The notes under the pieces were generated by a model. The model saw only the letters and a program-made list of their open reading frames with translations, ran no database searches and was not told where the DNA came from. A stretch of 24,446 nt of DNA from Candidatus Parcubacteria bacterium (GTDB taxonomy: Bacteria; Patescibacteriota; Minisyncoccia; JAHIHE01; JAGLIN01). The stretch lies in assembly GCA_023142975.1 (NCBI GenBank), contig JAGLIN010000045.1, positions 1-24,446 of the forward strand, written 5' to 3'. A program made the position numbers and the translations under genes. Position 1 is the first letter of the stretch. Each line of letters begins with the position of its first letter. This document shows positions 1 through 7,758 of the stretch, in pieces.

Positions 1-18
1 GGTTTATGCAACAAAGCC
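1..18. mobile_element. IS terminal inverted repeat, inner edge of a flanking insertion sequence
   Basis: Read on the minus strand, positions 18 to 1 are GGCTTTGTTGCATAAACC, identical to positions 24422-24439 on the plus strand. The sequence differs at two positions from the IS903-type end GGCTTTGTTGAATAAATC as I remember it, so an IS5-family element is likely. The element body would lie before position 1 and no transposase is visible. The adjoining restriction gene takes its last four codons and its stop from this repeat. The match between the two ends is seen directly; the family name is from memory of IS ends. Confidence 0.7.
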
Positions 19-2340
19 ATTTAAAATTCCTAAAACATATTTTAAATTTGCTTCTTCGTTTTTTAGTTGCAAGCAATAAGTAGTGTTAATTGGATAAAAT
101 CCAACCTCATCAAGAGAAGCTTCAAGATTAAAACAAAGCTTTTTGAGAATTATTTTATTCTTTACAATATCAGCATCTCTTTTAACAGATAGATTTCCTT
201 TTTTGCTTTCATTAAAACTATACCTACTAATTTCACGATTTGATATGATAATGTTTTTGCCTTCTGTAACATTTCGTGATGTTGCAAGCGGTCGCCATGC
301 TTTTAATGCTACTTTATTTGAAATAGAATCCATTTTAGTTAAAATTGTGTCATTCTCTTTCAAGCCAAATCCTGAAAGTAGGTCATAAGTTTTATCACTG
401 CTGGTGTTTAACCCCACTTCTTTTTTTAGAACTACGACAACTGGATATACACTTGCGTCGGGAAAAACGCGTTCCTTTGAATAATCCCTAAAATTAATTA
501 AAGTTGAATTTTCAAAAATAAATTTTCTCAAGGCAAGACCATATTTTGTTACTAAAAATTTATTTGGAATTATAAAACTTAATAACCCACCGCTTTTTAA
601 CAAGTTCAAAGATTTTTCTACAAAAAGCACATAAAGATCATATTGGTCTTTCGCCGTTAAAAAATTATCTCCAAAATAGTTTTTATCTTTTTGGTCTAAT
701 TCTCTTGAACCAATATACGGCGGATTGCCGATAATCACATCAAACCCGTCTTCTGGATTCCCGCCTCCGCGGGAATGACAGAAAGGAAATTCCTCCTCCC
801 AATTAAACGCTTTTTTATCTCGCCAGTTTTTACCGAAATACTTTTTGAGCTCCTTCTCCGAACCGGAAATTAGAGAATTACCGACGCGGATATTGTCGGT
901 TAGATTTGGAAGTTTGGCTTTTTGGTCCAGGGCGTTAATGAGCAGATTGAGTTTTGCCAGCTCCACCGCTTGCGGGTCAAGGTCAACGCCGTAAATATTG
1001 CCTAAGAGAATTCCTCTTTTGGTGTATTGGTCGCCGGGGTTATTAAAGTCCTTGTATTTTTCATTAACAGTCTCCAGCGCTTTGATAAGAAAAGATCCGG
1101 AACCGCAGGCGGGATCCAAAATTTTGATTTGTTTCAAATCATTCACATTTTTAATCTCTTCCAATTTCTTCCCTAAAGTATTTTTGATAATATAATCCAC
1201 GATAAAATTAGGCGTGTAATAAATCCCCTGCTCCTTCCTTTTCTTGCGGGATTTTATTTTTAAATCCTTTTTATCTTTGGCTTTGGATAATTTTTTGGAT
1301 TTCTTTTTAGTTTCAGCTTCAATCGGCTTTTGGGCGATATAGCCGAGATAGCTTTCATACACTCCGCCTAAAATGTCCGCCGGGATTTCTTTGAAATTAT
1401 ATTCATAAACATCATTTCCATAAAGCAATGCAATCGCTTTTTTTGTGGCATCGTCATATTCTTCCCAGTCCTCGCAGGCATGTTTGGTAAAAAGGCTGGA
1501 ATTATAAATATCGTCCAATTCACGGAATTTTTCAGTAAGCATTTGAAATAATTGCTTATTATTACTGCGGTCTTTTTCCCATTTGCGAACAATCGGTTGA
1601 AGAATTGGTTCTTCTAATTTTTTATCTTCCAAAACTCTGATAAACACAAGACGGTCTATAATTCTTTGCACTCCCTCATCCAGCGTTTCTTGATCAGTGT
1701 TTTTATTCTTATCCCAGCATCCTTTCCAATTATTAAAACTTTTTGTCAGAATCTCTCTTGCTTGTTTTAAATCGCCAAATAATTTTTCATTCACGGTAAG
1801 ACTTTTGGATTTTTTCCCGTGCTTTTCCGCGTAAGTATCAAGAGCGTTTTTTTCAAAATTTTCTCTGGAAAGAAGCCACAACCGTTCAAAGTCCTGAATA
1901 TATTCATCATGATGAATTTCAAATACTAATTTATCTCTCAAAGATTTTGATTTGGCGTTAGCGTTAAAAATTTTAATACTTTCAAAATCAGTAAGTACCG
2001 CCCAATTTATTCCCTTATTCCATGAATAATTAATCGCCTGCCTCGCGTAGCTTTCAATATCCAAGTCCACTTTCAATGATTTTGCTTCCAGAAAAAATTT
2101 CGGGATTCCGTTGATCCGGAACGCCAAATCAACTCTGCCTCTGGAAATTGTTTCTTCGGTCGTAACTTCGTTATCATAATTCGCATTTCGCATATCCCAT
2201 CCAAGAAAATCAAAAAGCGGCTCAATAAATTCATTGCGTGTTTGAGCTTCATTATAAGATTTGATTTTTCCAGTTTCGGCAATCCTGTTATATTTTTTAA
2301 CTAATTCTGAAATTTTTTCTTTCGCTTGTTGTTTGTTCAT
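4..2340 (-). CDS. Type IIG restriction-modification enzyme (Eco57I-like nuclease-methyltransferase), 3' end cut by an IS
   Basis: This is a fused restriction endonuclease and N6-adenine DNA methyltransferase, a one-protein defence system. The N-terminal PD-(D/E)xK nuclease-like region has D71 (GRVDLAF) and FLEAK with E85 and K87. A Lys-rich linker (about 345-370) leads to QGIYYTP, then the SAM motif DPACGSG (409-415) and the adenine-methylase motif NPPY (539-542). Residues 521-529 (CHSRGGGNP) are a translated palindromic repeat absent from the usual motif spacing. Eco57I-type proteins usually exceed 900 residues; this one ends at 778 inside a target-recognition-type region, and its last residues GFVA plus TAA come from the IS end. 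It is therefore probably inactive or altered in specificity. The ATG at 2340 has no Shine-Dalgarno sequence. The gene lies downstream of a tRNA terminator, so it probably has its own promoter. Confidence 0.88.
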   Translation of the reverse strand: MNKQQAKEKISELVKKYNRIAETGKIKSYNEAQTRNEFIEPLFDFLGWDMRNANYDNEVTTEETISRGRVDLAFRINGIPKFFLEAKSLKVDLDIESYARQAINYSWNKGINWAVLTDFESIKIFNANAKSKSLRDKLVFEIHHDEYIQDFERLWLLSRENFEKNALDTYAEKHGKKSKSLTVNEKLFGDLKQAREILTKSFNNWKGCWDKNKNTDQETLDEGVQRIIDRLVFIRVLEDKKLEEPILQPIVRKWEKDRSNNKQLFQMLTEKFRELDDIYNSSLFTKHACEDWEEYDDATKKAIALLYGNDVYEYNFKEIPADILGGVYESYLGYIAQKPIEAETKKKSKKLSKAKDKKDLKIKSRKKRKEQGIYYTPNFIVDYIIKNTLGKKLEEIKNVNDLKQIKILDPACGSGSFLIKALETVNEKYKDFNNPGDQYTKRGILLGNIYGVDLDPQAVELAKLNLLINALDQKAKLPNLTDNIRVGNSLISGSEKELKKYFGKNWRDKKAFNWEEEFPFCHSRGGGNPEDGFDVIIGNPPYIGSRELDQKDKNYFGDNFLTAKDQYDLYVLFVEKSLNLLKSGGLLSFIIPNKFLVTKYGLALRKFIFENSTLINFRDYSKERVFPDASVYPVVVVLKKEVGLNTSSDKTYDLLSGFGLKENDTILTKMDSISNKVALKAWRPLATSRNVTEGKNIIISNREISRYSFNESKKGNLSVKRDADIVKNKIILKKLCFNLEASLDEVGFYPINTTYCLQLKNEEANLKYVLGILNGFVA
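753..781. repeat. dRS3-like palindrome inside the restriction gene (copy 1)
   Basis: The core is ATTCCC, eight bases, GGGAAT (757-776), framed by CTGG and GACAG. It matches the Neisseria dRS3 pattern ATTCCC-N8-GGGAAT, which also turns up in unrelated genomes. Read on the minus strand it encodes CHSRGGGNP in frame. Related copies lie at 2770-2818 and 17548-17576. Confidence 0.75.
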
Positions 2341-2442
2341 TTTTAACTTATTTAACTTATTTTTTACAAATCTATTTTTACTCTATCACCTCTCACCCAA
2401 TAAATCAAGATTAAAAATAGCGAATTAAAACCTATTTCAACC

Positions 2443-2466
2443 AAAAAACTCTGGAAATTCCAGAGT
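2443..2466 (-). terminator. Rho-independent terminator after tRNA-Phe
   Basis: On the minus strand an 8-bp perfect stem (ACTCTGGA/TCCAGAGT, 2448-2466, 3-base loop) is followed directly by six T residues. It lies 12 bases past the tRNA-Phe 3' end and should end the rplS-tRNA-Leu-tRNA-Phe transcript before the restriction gene. Confidence 0.85.
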
Positions 2467-2477
2467 CTTTTAATTTG

Positions 2478-2550
2478 TGCCGAGAGGCGGACTTGAACCG
2501 CCGACACAAGGATTTTCAGTCCTTTGCTCTACCAACTGAGCTACCTCGGC
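2478..2550 (-). tRNA. tRNA-Phe (GAA)
   Basis: The 73-nt cloverleaf on the minus strand starts GCCGAGGTAGCTCAGTTGGT. The anticodon loop CTGAAAA sits between AAGGA and TCCTT, giving anticodon GAA. The T arm is GGCGG-TTCAAGT-CCGCC. The acceptor stem pairs GCCGAGG with TCTCGGC, one G-U pair. The discriminator is A and CCA is not encoded. Confidence 0.96.
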
Positions 2551-2556
2551 GCACGT

Positions 2557-2636
2557 CATTTTAACATACTAACATATAAACATTTTAACAGGTTAGAAAT
2601 TATTGTTAAAATGTTAGGATGTTAAAATGTTAATAT
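2557..2636. repeat. AT-rich word palindrome between the two tRNA genes
   Basis: The gap consists of CATTTTAACA words on the left and TGTTAAAATG words on the right, so the two halves are roughly reverse complements. It is the same style of filler as the TTGTTAAA arrays in the pilus locus. No promoter or gene is recognisable in it. Confidence 0.5.
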
Positions 2637-2643
2637 GAACTTG

Positions 2644-2728
2644 TGCCGAGGGCGGGACTTGAACCCGCACGCCCAAAAATGAGCACAGGCCCTCAACCTG
2701 CCGTGTATACCAATTCCACCACCCCGGC
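2644..2728 (-). tRNA. tRNA-Leu (GAG)
   Basis: The 85-nt class II tRNA on the minus strand starts GCCGGGGTGGTGGAATTGGT. Anticodon stem GCAGG/CCTGT holds loop TTGAGGG, giving anticodon GAG. The long variable arm is GCTC-ATTTTT-GGGC, as expected for Leu. The T arm is GCGGG-TTCAAGT-CCCGC. The acceptor stem has one G-U pair, the discriminator is A, and there is no encoded CCA. Confidence 0.96.
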
Positions 2729-2769
2729 TTAATTAACAAACAACTAACAATTTATGATAAATAACAATT

Positions 2770-2818
2770 GTCATTCCCGTACTGAACTAAATTCAGCATA
2801 AACTCCGGCGGGAATCCA
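2770..2818. repeat. dRS3-like palindrome with long centre (copy 3), between rplS and tRNA-Leu
   Basis: It has the same ends as the two short copies (on the minus strand TGGATTCCCG ... CGGGAATGACA) but a longer centre, which itself contains a short hairpin CTGAA/TTCAG (2782-2796). No T tract follows, so it is not a standard terminator, although it could protect the rplS mRNA 3' end. Confidence 0.65.
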
Positions 2819-2821
2819 TTA

Positions 2822-3370
2822 CTACAATTTAATTTTACTATTTATTTTATCATCATCTTTTTTCTCTGAAGCTCCCTTTTCTATTTCGTTTTCTTCTTTC
2901 GCTATTACTTTTTCAGTTTTTACTTCCACAGCTTCTTTTTTATCATCTTTTTCTAAATCTTCCGACTTATCAGAGCTTGGTTTATCTTCTTCCTGTTTCA
3001 CCATTTCCCCTTTTGGTTTTGTCGCCTTGCCGATTCTATCTCTCATATAATTAAGTTTGGCCCGTCTTGCTTTTGTTATCTTTATTAATTCTATTTTTTC
3101 TATCGTAGGAGCGTTTAGCGGAAAAACTCTCTCCACTCCTATCCCGCCAGAAATTTTGCGGACTGTGATGGTTGCGTTGATTCCCTTTCCTCCTTTTTTG
3201 CCAATTACCAAACCTTCAAAAATCTGAACCCTTTCTTTCGTTTCTTGTTTCTTGCCACTTCCTTTTATTTCCGTTATTTTCTGATAAACCCTTACTACAT
3301 GTCCAGACTTAATATCAGGCAAATCAGTTCTAACGCGACTGTGATTAAACTTTTGTAATGTTATTGTCAT
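2822..3370 (-). CDS. rplS: 50S ribosomal protein L19 with an acidic/basic C-terminal extension
   Basis: L19 is a large-subunit protein near the subunit interface. Residues 1 to about 117 give the recognisable L19 core: VRVYQKITE, RVQIFEGLVIGKKGG, ITVRKISGGIGVERVFPLNAP, and KARRAKLNYMRDR. Typical L19 is about 115 residues; this one is 182 because of a charged Lys/Glu/Asp tail (about 118-182) of low complexity, probably disordered. ATG at 3370; no Shine-Dalgarno sequence. A candidate promoter lies at 3410-3438. The gene is followed in the same direction by tRNA-Leu and tRNA-Phe and then a terminator, so the three may share a transcript. Confidence 0.95.
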   Translation of the reverse strand: MTITLQKFNHSRVRTDLPDIKSGHVVRVYQKITEIKGSGKKQETKERVQIFEGLVIGKKGGKGINATITVRKISGGIGVERVFPLNAPTIEKIELIKITKARRAKLNYMRDRIGKATKPKGEMVKQEEDKPSSDKSEDLEKDDKKEAVEVKTEKVIAKEENEIEKGASEKKDDDKINSKIKL

Positions 3371-3409
3371 ATAATTTAATTACTATTAATCTTTTAATTT
3401 AACTATTTT

Positions 3410-3438
3410 ATACTACTTTATAAAGATGGATTAGTCAA
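3410..3438 (-). promoter_or_regulatory. Candidate promoter for rplS
   Basis: On the minus strand TTGACT (3438-3433, five of six to consensus) is followed after 17 bases by TAGTAT (3415-3410, four of six). The start codon is about 40 bases further on. Only pattern and position support it. Confidence 0.4.
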
Positions 3439-3494
3439 GCGTTATGCTAATATTTAAACAAACCAGCCTTAATTTTTTAGAAAAAATAAAAATA

Positions 3495-5546
3495 TTAAAT
3501 CATCTCCAGAAATTCTTTCTCATCAATGATCTTTACCCTTAATTTCTTTGCTTTTTCTAATTTGCTTCCTGGGTTTTTTCCAGATACAAGATAACTAGTA
3601 TTTTGAGAGATGGAAGAAGAAATACTTCCGTCTAAGGCGCGGATTTTTTCTTTGGCTTCGTCGCGGCTTAATTCTTGTAGAGTTCCAGTTAAGACAAATG
3701 ATAACCCGTTTAACTTTTTAGAGTTTTCATCTGAATTTTTATTTTCCGCGTTTTTTGTTTTAACTCCCGTTTTCAATAAATCATCTAATAATTTTAAATT
3801 TTCTTTATCCTGAAAATATTCATAAATACTTTTGGCTACTTTTGGGCCGATACCGTTCATTGCTTCTAATTCTTCTTTAGAAATGTTTTTAAATTTGTTA
3901 ATTGAATTTAATTTTGCGCCAAGATCTAAGGCCATTTCTTCGCCAACATGTCTAATTCCCAAAGCAAAAATAAATTTTCCTATCGTAATCTCTTTGCTTT
4001 TTTCAATAGCTTTTATTAAATTGTCTGATGATCTCTCTTCAAATCTTTCTAACAATTTCAAATCGCCTTTTTTTAATTTAAAAATATCAGGGAAATTTGA
4101 AATAAGACCTTCGTTAGCCAATTGTTTAATTTTGTTTGGACCAAAGCCGTCTATGTTAAATGCTTTTTTACTGGCAAAATGCGATAGCTTTCTAAGTCCA
4201 ACAGCGAAACAATTTTTATTTGGACAATACATAGCAACCTCTCCTTCTGGCTTTATAATTTTTGTTTCGCAATGCGGACATTTTTTCGGCATTGTGAATT
4301 CCTTTTCTTTTCCCGTTCTTAAGCCTTTAATGACATCAACAACTTCTGGGATTATATCCCCCGCCTTTTGAATAATTACAGTATCGCCAATTCTAACATC
4401 AAGCCGATCTATTTCGTCCTTATTATGTAAAGTCGCCTTTGAAACTGTTGATCCAGCGACTTTTACTGGCTTTAAATAAGCTACTGGTGTTAGCGCTCCA
4501 GTTCTTCCTATTTGGATTTTTATATCTTCAACAATCGTTGTTGTTTGTTCGGCTGGAAATTTATAAGCGATTGCCCAGCGAGGAGCTTTGCCCGTATAGC
4601 CGATTTTATCCTGCCAGTCGCGCCTGTTAACTTTTACAACAATTCCATCTATCCAATAGTTCTCCTTATCTTTATTCTTTTGCCAATAGTCATAAAATTC
4701 AAAAATCTCGCTTATATTTTTGCAATGTTTATAAAATTTATTAACTTTAAATCCTAAATTCTTAAGCAGGTTTAATTCTTCGTTTTGGGTTTTTGGTAAT
4801 TCTAAAAAATCCCCCCTGCCCCCTTTTTCAAGGAGGGAGATATCTATCCACGACAAATCATAAATAAAACAATCCAATTTTCTTTCTTTGACAATTTTTG
4901 AATCAAGCTGTCTTATTGCTCCCGCGGCGGCGTTTCGGGGATTTGCAAAAAGCGGTTCGTTATTTCTTTTCCTTTCTTTATTTAACTTTTCAAAAACTGT
5001 TTTTGGCATAAAAACTTCTCCCTCAACAACAGCGTCTATTTTTTTTTCTATTTTAAGCGGAATGCTTTCTATGGTCTTCAAATTCTGCGTTACATTTTCT
5101 CCAATTTTACCGTCCCCTCTCGTTGCTCCAGTTTTTAAAATCCCTTTTTCATAAGTTAAAACAATATGCAGCCCGTCAATTTTAAGTTCACAGGTATAGT
5201 CTAAAGCAATATCTTTATTTTCTTCTTTTTCAATAAGTATTTTTTTAACTCTTTTTTCAAAATCAGCAATTTCTTTTTTTTCAAAGGCATCGTTAAAAGA
5301 CCACTGCGTGACTTTATGTTTTATTTTTTTAAATCTATCTAACGGTTTTCCGCCTACTCTTTGGGTCGGAGAGTCTGGAGTTACGAATTCGGGATATTTT
5401 TGCTCAAGTCTATAGAGTTCGTTTTTTAACGAATCCAACGCCGCGTCAGAAATTTCCTGTTTATCTAAGACATGATAAAGATAGCGATGATGGTTTATCT
5501 CTTTTTTAAGTTTAATAACGCGTTGTTCTGTTTGAGATTTTTTCAT
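3495..5546 (-). CDS. ligA: NAD-dependent DNA ligase LigA
   Basis: LigA seals nicks during replication and repair using NAD+. The order is: Ia/adenylation domain with catalytic K122 in ELKIDGL and RNNEPLFANPRNAAAGAIRQ; OB fold with IGRTGALTPVA; Cys4 zinc finger (CPHC ... CPNKNC); helix-hairpin-helix repeats; C-terminal BRCT domain (LSFVLTGTL ... YLVSGKNPGSK). The open frame extends to a TTG at 5582, but I choose the ATG at 5546 because MKKSQTEQRV fits the family start and the extension NYYYKHNQLFN does not. Length is 683 residues, normal for the family. Residues about 237-250 (SLLEKGGRGDFLEL) look like a translated palindromic repeat inserted before the conserved ELNLLKNLGFKVN. pilD ends 48 bases upstream on the same strand. 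Confidence 0.97.
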   Translation of the reverse strand: MKKSQTEQRVIKLKKEINHHRYLYHVLDKQEISDAALDSLKNELYRLEQKYPEFVTPDSPTQRVGGKPLDRFKKIKHKVTQWSFNDAFEKKEIADFEKRVKKILIEKEENKDIALDYTCELKIDGLHIVLTYEKGILKTGATRGDGKIGENVTQNLKTIESIPLKIEKKIDAVVEGEVFMPKTVFEKLNKERKRNNEPLFANPRNAAAGAIRQLDSKIVKERKLDCFIYDLSWIDISLLEKGGRGDFLELPKTQNEELNLLKNLGFKVNKFYKHCKNISEIFEFYDYWQKNKDKENYWIDGIVVKVNRRDWQDKIGYTGKAPRWAIAYKFPAEQTTTIVEDIKIQIGRTGALTPVAYLKPVKVAGSTVSKATLHNKDEIDRLDVRIGDTVIIQKAGDIIPEVVDVIKGLRTGKEKEFTMPKKCPHCETKIIKPEGEVAMYCPNKNCFAVGLRKLSHFASKKAFNIDGFGPNKIKQLANEGLISNFPDIFKLKKGDLKLLERFEERSSDNLIKAIEKSKEITIGKFIFALGIRHVGEEMALDLGAKLNSINKFKNISKEELEAMNGIGPKVAKSIYEYFQDKENLKLLDDLLKTGVKTKNAENKNSDENSKKLNGLSFVLTGTLQELSRDEAKEKIRALDGSISSSISQNTSYLVSGKNPGSKLEKAKKLRVKIIDEKEFLEMI
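4809..4842. repeat. C-run/TTTTTC palindromic repeat translated inside ligA
   Basis: The run CCCCCC-TG-CCCCCTTTTTCAAGG followed by AGGGAG is a G/C-run imperfect hairpin of a kind dispersed in many bacterial genomes, where its translation typically reads LEKGGRGDF. Here the minus-strand frame gives exactly that peptide inside LigA. It is the most GC-rich spot in an AT-rich gene. Confidence 0.6.
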
Positions 5547-5594
5547 ATTAAAAAGTTGATTGTGTTTATAGTAATAATTCAATTCACTAATTCA

Positions 5595-6443
5595 TTAATA
5601 AATAATTATGTCTAGATACCATTTAACAATTCTTTCTCCCCAAAATAACCCCACAAAAGTTCCAATAATCAAGAATGGTCCGAACGGAATCATACTGCCC
5701 ATTTTTTTCTTGCCGATTAATATTAAGCATATTCCGACAAAAGAACCAAGAATAAAAGATGAAAATAAAGATAACAAAATAATAGGCCAGCCAAGAAGCA
5801 GTCCCATCAAAAATGCTAATTTAACATCTCCTCCGCCCATACCCTTTCCGCGGGTAAAAAGCACGATGCTTAAAAAGAAAGTGCTAGCGAGAATGGCTGC
5901 AATAAACGGATTAAAGGCAGTTATTAAATTTCCAATTTCCAATTTCCGATTTCCAATCAAATCCCAATGACCAAATCTCAAAATTTCAAATAATTTATAG
6001 ACGGAAGTTATAGCTATCGCTGGATAAATTATTTTGTCTGGAATGATGTAATGTTTTAAGTCGTAGGCAAAAATAACGATGAAAATAGCGGTAATGTAAA
6101 GCCAAAATAGCAAAGATAGAAATTGAAAATTGAAAATTGAAAATTCATTGAAAATTGAAAATTGAAAATTGAAAATTAGAACAAATAATACCCCTGTTAA
6201 TAATTCTATCAATGGATATTGAATAGAAATAGAACGCTTGCAATATCGGCATTTGCCTTTTAAAAATATAAAGCTTAAAATTGGAATTAAATCATACCAT
6301 TCTAAAATATGTTTACAATGCAAACACTTTGATCTGTCATCTACTATTTTTCCTCCGTTTTCCAAGCGAAAAATAACTACATTCAAAAAACTGCCAACAA
6401 TCAGGCCGAAGACAAAAATTATTATGTTGTACAATATAAGCAT
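5595..6443 (-). CDS. pilD: Prepilin peptidase / N-methyltransferase PilD (A24 family)
   Basis: PilD is an inner-membrane aspartic peptidase that cuts the leader from prepilins after Gly and methylates the new N-terminus. The N-terminal region carries the zinc site C40xxC43 and C65xxC68 with the methylase-type GSFLNVVIFRLE. The two catalytic aspartates are in YDLKHYIIPD (D128) and GMGGGDVKLA (D206). At least six membrane segments follow the family pattern. Its substrates are probably the two pilins encoded just upstream. Two loops are made of translated word repeats: residues 91-108 (FNFQFSIFN-type) and about 151-173. The ATG at 6443 has no Shine-Dalgarno sequence. ligA follows after 48 bases. 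Confidence 0.95.
   Translation of the reverse strand: MLILYNIIIFVFGLIVGSFLNVVIFRLENGGKIVDDRSKCLHCKHILEWYDLIPILSFIFLKGKCRYCKRSISIQYPLIELLTGVLFVLIFNFQFSIFNEFSIFNFQFLSLLFWLYITAIFIVIFAYDLKHYIIPDKIIYPAIAITSVYKLFEILRFGHWDLIGNRKLEIGNLITAFNPFIAAILASTFFLSIVLFTRGKGMGGGDVKLAFLMGLLLGWPIILLSLFSSFILGSFVGICLILIGKKKMGSMIPFGPFLIIGTFVGLFWGERIVKWYLDIIIY
5927..5990. repeat. AATTTCC word repeat translated inside pilD
   Basis: Four near-identical words (AATTTCC, AATTTCC, AATTTCC, GATTTCC) are followed by AATCAAATCCCAATGACCAA. Such strings usually occupy gaps between genes in CPR genomes. Here they encode residues about 151-173 of PilD (RFGHWDLIGNRKLEIGN), just before the membrane segment leading to the GGGD site. 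Confidence 0.6.
6120..6176. repeat. AATTGAAA tandem word repeat translated inside pilD
   Basis: About seven AATTGAAA/AATTCATT-type 8-base words run head to tail. Eight is not a multiple of three, so successive words are read in different frames, giving the periodic peptide FNFQFSIFNEFSIFNFQF (residues 91-108). The hydrophobic result sits at the end of a membrane segment. Confidence 0.7.
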
Positions 6444-6481
6444 TTGATTTGTTAAATATTTTTTATTTTAGGTTTGTTTGA

Positions 6482-7741
6482 TCACAGTCCGCTGATAATT
6501 ACTGTTAGATGCAAAAATTGAAAAACATAAAAAACGATAGCGAGCTTTAGGGCTGTAGTATTAATGTTTTCACTTTTTTTGCACTTGTTTCTGTACCATA
6601 ACATTATTTTGTATAAACCGATAGCTATTCCTATGTCTAAAATTAAAAATGATGGCAAGATATATCTATAAAAAGGAAATAAAGTAAAAATGGGAACATA
6701 AAAGAAGTAGATAAAAGCGAAGGTAAATAATATTAATATATTTTTATAAAACAAGTTTTCTTTGCTGAAGTTTAATCTTATTCCGTTATAAAACATTTTT
6801 ATGGCGACAAAAGCTAAAAAGAACAAAGATAATCCCGTTGTAAATATATTGTAAGCCCCATTTTTAAAGAAACTAAAATAGAAAATTATTTCTTCATAAT
6901 AAAGATAAGGATTTTGTTTGCCGGAAACAACAACTAAAGAACTGTTTCCATTTTCAAATATTGCGTTAATGCTTGCAAGAGGATTAATCGCAAATCCTGG
7001 AAATATAAAAACAATAGACAACAAAAGAACTGTTAGATATAAAATAGAATCTTTTATAACTCCTATATACCTTTCGTTGTTTAGCGATATAAAATATAAA
7101 AGGACGAGCAAATCAAATGGAACTATCAACAATGCTGACATTTTACTTAATATTCCAAATCCTGCGAAAAAAGACGATAAAATTAAATATTTTTTTGAAT
7201 TAAAATTATTATTAACATAGACAAGTAGGAACGACAAGCTTAGTATAATTGAAATCGCGGCGAATTTATCTACAGGCGTTGATTCTAACATAAAAAAAGT
7301 TTCTGTTGAAAAAACCATTAGAATTAAAAATGCCAGGATTCTATTAAAATTTAATTTTCTTAAAATATAATAAAAAGAAAAGAAAAATCCAGAAATGAGT
7401 AAGATAATAGGAATATTAAAAGCGGTCTTATATATTCCTATGGTTTCCGGGTTATTTAAATCAAAAGAGCTTCCTATAAAATAATTGGCGATGTAAACAA
7501 AAAGTCCAGAAATGGACATAATTGTTATTCCTGGGTGAATAGTTTGCAGCGCGCTTGTAAAGTCCAAATCTTTTATGAAATTAATATAATTGTAAGAACG
7601 CTTAATCCAAAGATTTTCATCAATATTGAAACCGTCAAAGGGCATTAAGCCGCTTTTTATTCTTATATAAAAACTTCCTATTAAAAATATTAAAAATAAA
7701 ATTGAAAAATCATCTGGAAATTTAATTTTTTTGAAGCGCAT
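6482..7741 (-). CDS. GT-C fold membrane glycosyltransferase (ArnT/PMT-like), possible pilin glycosylation enzyme
   Basis: A 419-residue polytopic membrane protein with about ten hydrophobic segments. After the first membrane helix, a loop has an acidic pair in NIDENLWIKRS (D41, E42), the position where GT-C enzymes of the PMT/ArnT/PglL type place catalytic acidic residues, followed by HPGITIMSISG. These enzymes move a sugar from a polyprenyl-linked donor to an acceptor outside the cytoplasmic membrane. It lies between the two pilins and pilD on the same strand, so pilin glycosylation is a reasonable inference. The alternatives are cell-envelope polysaccharide or lipid modification. Start ATG at 7741, stop TGA, 17 bases after the second pilin. 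The family assignment rests on topology and the DE loop only. Confidence 0.65.
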   Translation of the reverse strand: MRFKKIKFPDDFSILFLIFLIGSFYIRIKSGLMPFDGFNIDENLWIKRSYNYINFIKDLDFTSALQTIHPGITIMSISGLFVYIANYFIGSSFDLNNPETIGIYKTAFNIPIILLISGFFFSFYYILRKLNFNRILAFLILMVFSTETFFMLESTPVDKFAAISIILSLSFLLVYVNNNFNSKKYLILSSFFAGFGILSKMSALLIVPFDLLVLLYFISLNNERYIGVIKDSILYLTVLLLSIVFIFPGFAINPLASINAIFENGNSSLVVVSGKQNPYLYYEEIIFYFSFFKNGAYNIFTTGLSLFFLAFVAIKMFYNGIRLNFSKENLFYKNILILFTFAFIYFFYVPIFTLFPFYRYILPSFLILDIGIAIGLYKIMLWYRNKCKKSENINTTALKLAIVFYVFQFLHLTVIISGL

Positions 7742-7758
7742 CTTTATTTTTAAAGTAT

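Noticed and set aside
3832..4371. 179-codon plus-strand open frame over ligA
   Set aside because: It lies antisense to the clearly conserved zinc-finger and helix-hairpin-helix part of LigA and has no recognisable domain or start signal.
5547..5582. TTG-started N-terminal extension of LigA
   Set aside because: The 12 extra residues do not resemble LigA and the ATG at 5546 gives a standard family start.
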